The notes beneath the pieces were generated by a model. The model searched no databases. It was given only the letters and a program-made list of their open reading frames with translations, and had not been told where the DNA came from. This document shows, piece after piece, positions 60,371 to 64,000 of a stretch of DNA of 64,000 bases (positions within the stretch are counted from its first letter, which is position 1; each line of letters begins with the position of its first letter). Source of the DNA: Imbricaverruca yamaguchii (lineage: Eukaryota; Arthropoda; Thecostraca; Neoverrucidae); assembly GCA_034440575.1 (NCBI GenBank), contig JAOTOL010001140.1:75001-139000 (forward strand), given 5' to 3'. Made by a program: the position numbers and the translations under genes.

Positions 60371-60380
60371 GAGAGTGATG

Positions 60381-60440
60381 GTGACGTTCACGTTGACGAT
60401 GACGATGACAATGGCGATGACGTTCGCGATGACGATGGAA
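60381..60440 (+). repeat. GAYGAT microsatellite
   Basis: Imperfect TGACGATGACGATGACAAT-type repeats about 60 bp long. Confidence 0.75.
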
Positions 60441-61257
60441 CCGAGTCAACTGTATGACACTGTAGCAGCATGCTATATCTCACAGTTTGCATTGACATGT
60501 ACTTTGCACTGTTCTCTTGCTCATGTGACTTCACCTGCTACCGGAAGATTTTTCATGTTGGCGATGATGCTGAACAAACTTGAGCATACATATCGCGAAA
60601 TAAAAATCAGAATGATTAAGTTCTGAAAATACAGTGGGCGAAATCCGACGAGTTTTTCGTTGAGGGGGGACGGTCTAGTGCACTTCACGGACGTGCGAGT
60701 GTTAATGGTTGAACGGAAGTTGGCAAATTTGCGACAGGAGCCACACGTGAATTCGCACAATTTTACAACTAGCCCGAGTTCATAACCGCGAGAGAGCGAT
60801 GTTGTAGTCAGGTGTAGAACCCAGGAATTGCCTTGTAGGCTTAGATGGGCGCCTGGATGGGCGCCATTTCTTTGGAGCGGCGCCACTGTGAAGGCGCCTG
60901 AAGCGCCAACGATAGCCTCTGGCCTCTGCCTGCAAAATTCGAGGAGCGGGTTGCACCCGGGAAATTTCCTCGAAAATGCAAGTGTCGGAGGCGTAGTTGC
61001 TGGCATGCCAAAAATCAGAGAAATCGCAGGGGCCAGTCATATCGCACCCATTGGCTCCCATTTTAAATCCTATGGGAAGGAAAGCATTATGTAAAAACCG
61101 AATCATATGTAATGAGCCAAAAGTACTGTGTAAAGCAGTTAGCAATGTGCAGCTTTAAACCCTCCGTACTAAGACGATTTGTTTCAATATACTGTTTGGC
61201 TTGTTTGGTAGAAGGTTGGGATTTTGTGGTGATAATTGAAAATTTAGGTTATAATTA

Positions 61258-61565
61258 GCTTTGAAAGCTATGCTACTGCATGCACAAAACTTTGTAAACT
61301 ACCATTGCGTTCAGATAGTTAAGATTCATGCTATGCTATATTTTTAGTTTTTTTAAGGGGCCGCTATTATGGTGTGAGCGTGGGCTGGGCGTGGGCTGAG
61401 CGTCGGCTGGGCGTTAAATGAGCTAAACTACTGCATGCACCAAATTTTGGAGAATACCATTATGTTCAGCCCGTCAAGATGCATGTTTTGCTATATTTTG
61501 GGCGTTTTTGAAAGGGCCGCTATTATGGGCTGAGCGTGGGCTGAGTGCGGGCTGACCGTGGGCTG
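61258..61565 (+). repeat. Tandem duplication of ~152 bp ending in GGGCTG.GCGT subrepeats
   Basis: Two units (61258-61413 and 61414-61565) share GCTA.ACTACTGCATGCAC, CATGCT..GCTATATTTT and GGGCCGCTATTATGG. Each ends in a run of 10-bp GTGGGCTGAGC-type subrepeats. Confidence 0.85.
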
Positions 61566-61689
61566 TCTTGACACATGTCTCCAATACAACATGCTTACTG
61601 TAGCCATAATTTGATATTTTAACTCTATAAAATGAGCAAAACTACAAAACTAATAGGTAATACAAAAATCGGGGGGAAAATGAAAAATT

Positions 61690-61995
61690 CCTGTGGTGTG
61701 TTTTGTCGCATCTCTAAAGATAAGAAACGCTGAAAGTTCCAGTAAAATATATATCCGTTAAAGCGTGATGACTGGTTGAACGTTTTTCGGTGTGACCTCC
61801 CTGGCCTTGACTAACTCGTTGACTAGATGACATGACGTCAAAATTTTAACACAACATGCCAAATTGATGTGGGAGGAGTTATTCCGAATTTCGGCGTGCT
61901 CCCGCGTACCGTACTCCCACTATCCGCGGAAAACCTTAGGTGGTAGGTCATCAACGACCCCCACCCCCCTCTCCCCGAGAAGGCGCGGGTTAATC
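61690..61995 (-). repeat. Dispersed repeat family R1500, partial copy
   Basis: It matches 22380-22700: GTTAAAGCGTGATGACTGG, TTGACTAGATGAC, AACATGCCAAATTGATG, CTATCCGCGGAAAA and GAGAAGGCGCG. The AT-rich half is absent or unrecognisable. Confidence 0.65.
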
Positions 61996-62504
61996 AGGGG
62001 CTAGTGATGTGTAAAACAGTAGCTGTCATGGCATGTTCTTAGACGCCATGGTAAGGAACTTGATGATCCTTTCGGGGCATCCTTCATATGAAGGGAACTA
62101 GTGTTACCAGAGATCGACGAATGCGCACTGCGCAGGAATCTATTCGTGGAACGTAACGTGGAACGGAATCCAGGATGTTCCCAGAGTACCTGTCATATAT
62201 ATATATTAGGGTGCCAATAACAAACGAAAGTTGAATTTCTTAACGGCCCTTAGTGGAATACTGTAGGGTGGTGAAAAACAACGTGTAAATTTTGAGCGCA
62301 ATCGAAGTATATTTAGAGGTGACGCCAAGTCAATTGATTGTTCCCCTATAAACTCCGATAAGGACTACAAGGAAGGGCATCGTCTCTGGGGTGTTTATTG
62401 GCAATATTGAAGTCTTTTGAGACCTCCCGTTCCTCCAGCTGGGCTGCTGGTCCCCTCGCTCTTGAAAGCGAGTATTAGCACCTCTAGGGGCTGGGGTATG
62501 ATGG

Positions 62505-63564
62505 TTGCCCAAGCCACTCATTGTCTTCCGCTTAGCCGGGGAAGGGAAGCCTTCGATGTCCCTAGCTGTTGTCGACGGTGCCTCTCGACGACCTACAAGA
62601 GGAATTGGCGCTGATCCTCGTTTTTCGTCAGGCTGAGGTTGAAGGACTGGATCAGTGCAACCCCTCGCTCCGCCGTGTCGTTGGTGACTTGTAGGTTAGC
62701 GACGCGCCGAGACGCCGCGACGAACCCCGTGTCACTCGGCCACTCCTCTGGCTTCTTTGAGAGGAACACCCTCTCCTCTCCGACGGCGTCAAGGAGGGCG
62801 CCGGACGCCTGACTTCCGAACGACGCTAGCGTGGACGAGGCGAGGCGGGCGTCTGAGACGGTGATGCGCTTCGGCGGTTCCTCGGACCCTTCTTCCCGCT
62901 GCATCGCTTCCGCCAGCGCCTTCTTCTCGGCGGTTGGCAAGCAGTGGTCGAAGAGAGCCATGGCAACCAGTGGCTCGCTCAGGTACCAGAAGTGCCGGGA
63001 GAAGATCTTCACGCACGCCTTGCCGATCTCAGTGTCGTGGATGTCGCGGAGGTCGGCGGCCATTTTCAAATCATTCGCCGGCGCGAAGGCGGCCATGGGC
63101 GCCTCGAATCAGCGGGTCACGTAGATTTCAGCGACGAAGAAGGTGAACCGGCGTAGGCTGGACAGCTCGCGCGGCGAGCAGAGCTCCCCCAGTTTTGCGG
63201 CGGACAGCGTAATATTCGCAGCGTAGATGGCACGCGCCATCCAGCGCGCGCGGTGCATGGCGCCCAGCCGCCGGAACTTCACCTTCGGGGCGACGCCCTT
63301 GCCACCCAGCAGGACGATGAAGAGCTCCAGCATCTCCTTGTAGTCGTCCCGCGGGTGGTTGGTGTTGAACAGCGCGGCTCACTCCTGCAGAAGTGTATCC
63401 CGCTTGTTCAGGATGGTGGGCGGCAGCTCGTCGGGCGTTGGCGGCTCCGGCTGGCTCTGGTCGATGAAAGCCCACCGTTCCTTGAATCGTCTGAAGATGC
63501 GAATGGCAGGACCCGACGACGGCCCCATGCAGATAGATAACGCATTTTTATTACGAAGTTTCAC
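62505..63564 (-). pseudogene. Uncharacterised, mobile-element-linked arthropod protein, decayed
   Basis: One frame runs from 63564 to about 62505 with three in-frame stops (63379-63381 TGA, 63109-63111 TGA, 62593-62595 TAG). It contains MLELFIVLLGGKGVAPKVKF, GAMHRARWMARAIYAANI, HFWYLSEPLVAMALFDHCLP, PPKRITVSDA and VTNDTAERGVALIQSFNLSL, then NEDQRQFLL*VVERHRR. From memory this belongs to an abundant uncharacterised family in arthropods and cnidarians (with 'ND.AERGVALIQ.....T..E.Q.Q.LLQVVE.HRR' ends), usually thought to be mobile-element derived. Compared with that pattern, the stops replace Trp, Trp and Gln codons by single transitions. No function is known. The N-terminus was not found, and a CR1-type fragment lies just upstream. 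Confidence 0.7.
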
Positions 63565-63689
63565 AATTCATTCATCAGCAGCACGGGATTAATGAAAAAG
63601 TCATAGGCTGGATTGAATTCATGGTTCAGGAGAAGGAAACTAAGGTAGTATGAAATGAATATCGATCTGAATGGAAGAATCCTGAGTGT

Positions 63690-63815
63690 TGTGTTATAGG
63701 GCTCCGTTCCAGGTCTCCTTCTCTTTCTAATCTTTGTGAACAACATTGAGGTAAGGCTGAGGAAAAACTGCTTAAATTTGCTAGTGATATCAAGCTGGTA
63801 ACAATAGCTACACGG
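63690..63815 (+). mobile_element. CR1-type LINE RT fragment, highly decayed
   Basis: GGCTCCGTTCCAGGTCTCC, TTTGTGAACAACATTGAGGT and TTTGCTAGTGATATCAAGCT correspond to GSVLGPLLF, FVNNIEV and FA(D)DIKL of the LINE at 47740. Frames are broken. Confidence 0.75.
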
Positions 63816-63824
63816 CTGGTCCTC

Positions 63825-63900
63825 CGAATGATCTGGCCGGTCGGTCGGTCGTCCAGTCGGCGGCCTATTTGAGGCCGGCCGGCCGGCCGACCAGGGATGT
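63825..63900. repeat. GGCCGGTC-rich imperfect palindrome
   Basis: TCTGGCCGGTCGGTCGGTCG and GGCCGGCCGGCCGACCAG form an imperfect inverted repeat around a ~30-bp centre. Confidence 0.65.
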
Positions 63901-64000
63901 TTCACCGGTGCGCTTATCAGTGGCGTGGGGCACTTATCAGCAATTGAGAGCACACTTGCCAAATTACACGTCCCAGGGTGTGCGGTGCGGAAGGCAAGCT

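Overview
The window comes from an arthropod nuclear genome. It has long introns with GT-AG splice sites, a diverse load of LINEs, SINEs and a hAT transposon, and runs of the arthropod telomere-type repeat (CCTAA/TTAGG) inside the locus. A Vasa with many CCHC zinc knuckles suggests a non-dipteran arthropod, perhaps a crustacean or chelicerate; the species cannot be fixed from sequence alone.

Two host genes converge at the left. On the + strand, three terminal exons (684-876, 1154-1250, 4127-4257) encode what looks like the C-terminus of GTF3C1, the largest TFIIIC subunit. On the - strand a complete vasa (DDX4) coding region runs from 42307 to 5617 in nine coding exons. The exon lengths sum to 2388 nt, giving exactly 795 codons plus stop. 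Residues 1-10 are MADDWNTPAQ. They are followed by a GWG-rich segment, RGG/glycine tracts with seven CCHC knuckles, the full DEAD-box helicase core and a C-terminal EEEWD. A 3' splice site lies 5 nt upstream of the ATG, so the promoter and at least one 5' UTR exon lie to the right, beyond 42312.

Intron 2 of vasa (20858-41618) is about 21 kb long, mostly because of LINEs of the RNase H-bearing I group, all in vasa's own orientation. An old element (41364-39242 plus 32954-29416) was split by a 6.3-kb element (39241-32955) flanked by a 12-bp target-site duplication (TSD). A third element (29415-22944) abuts the 3' side of the old one. The other introns hold a decayed hAT transposase gene, tRNA-derived SINEs, CR1-type LINE fragments and minisatellites.

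The most interesting signal is a ~54-bp module scattered over the window, usually between 10-14-bp TSDs. It is the 3' end of the I-group LINEs: a hairpin closed by GGGCGC/GCGCCC with an inner stem that covaries (GAC/GTC, AAC/GTT, GGC/GCC), followed by an AACC, AATC or AACT tetranucleotide tail. The same tail closes a tRNA-derived SINE (17846-18000). This points to a LINE-SINE partnership through a shared RNA hairpin, plus extremely short 5'-truncated insertions, one only 30 bp long.

To the right of vasa (42.3-64 kb) no host gene could be supported. That part holds an open 399-codon CR1-type reverse transcriptase, other LINE fragments, perfect hairpins, several tandem-repeat arrays, TTAGG-rich repeats and, at the far right, a decayed gene of an uncharacterised, probably mobile-element-linked arthropod protein family.
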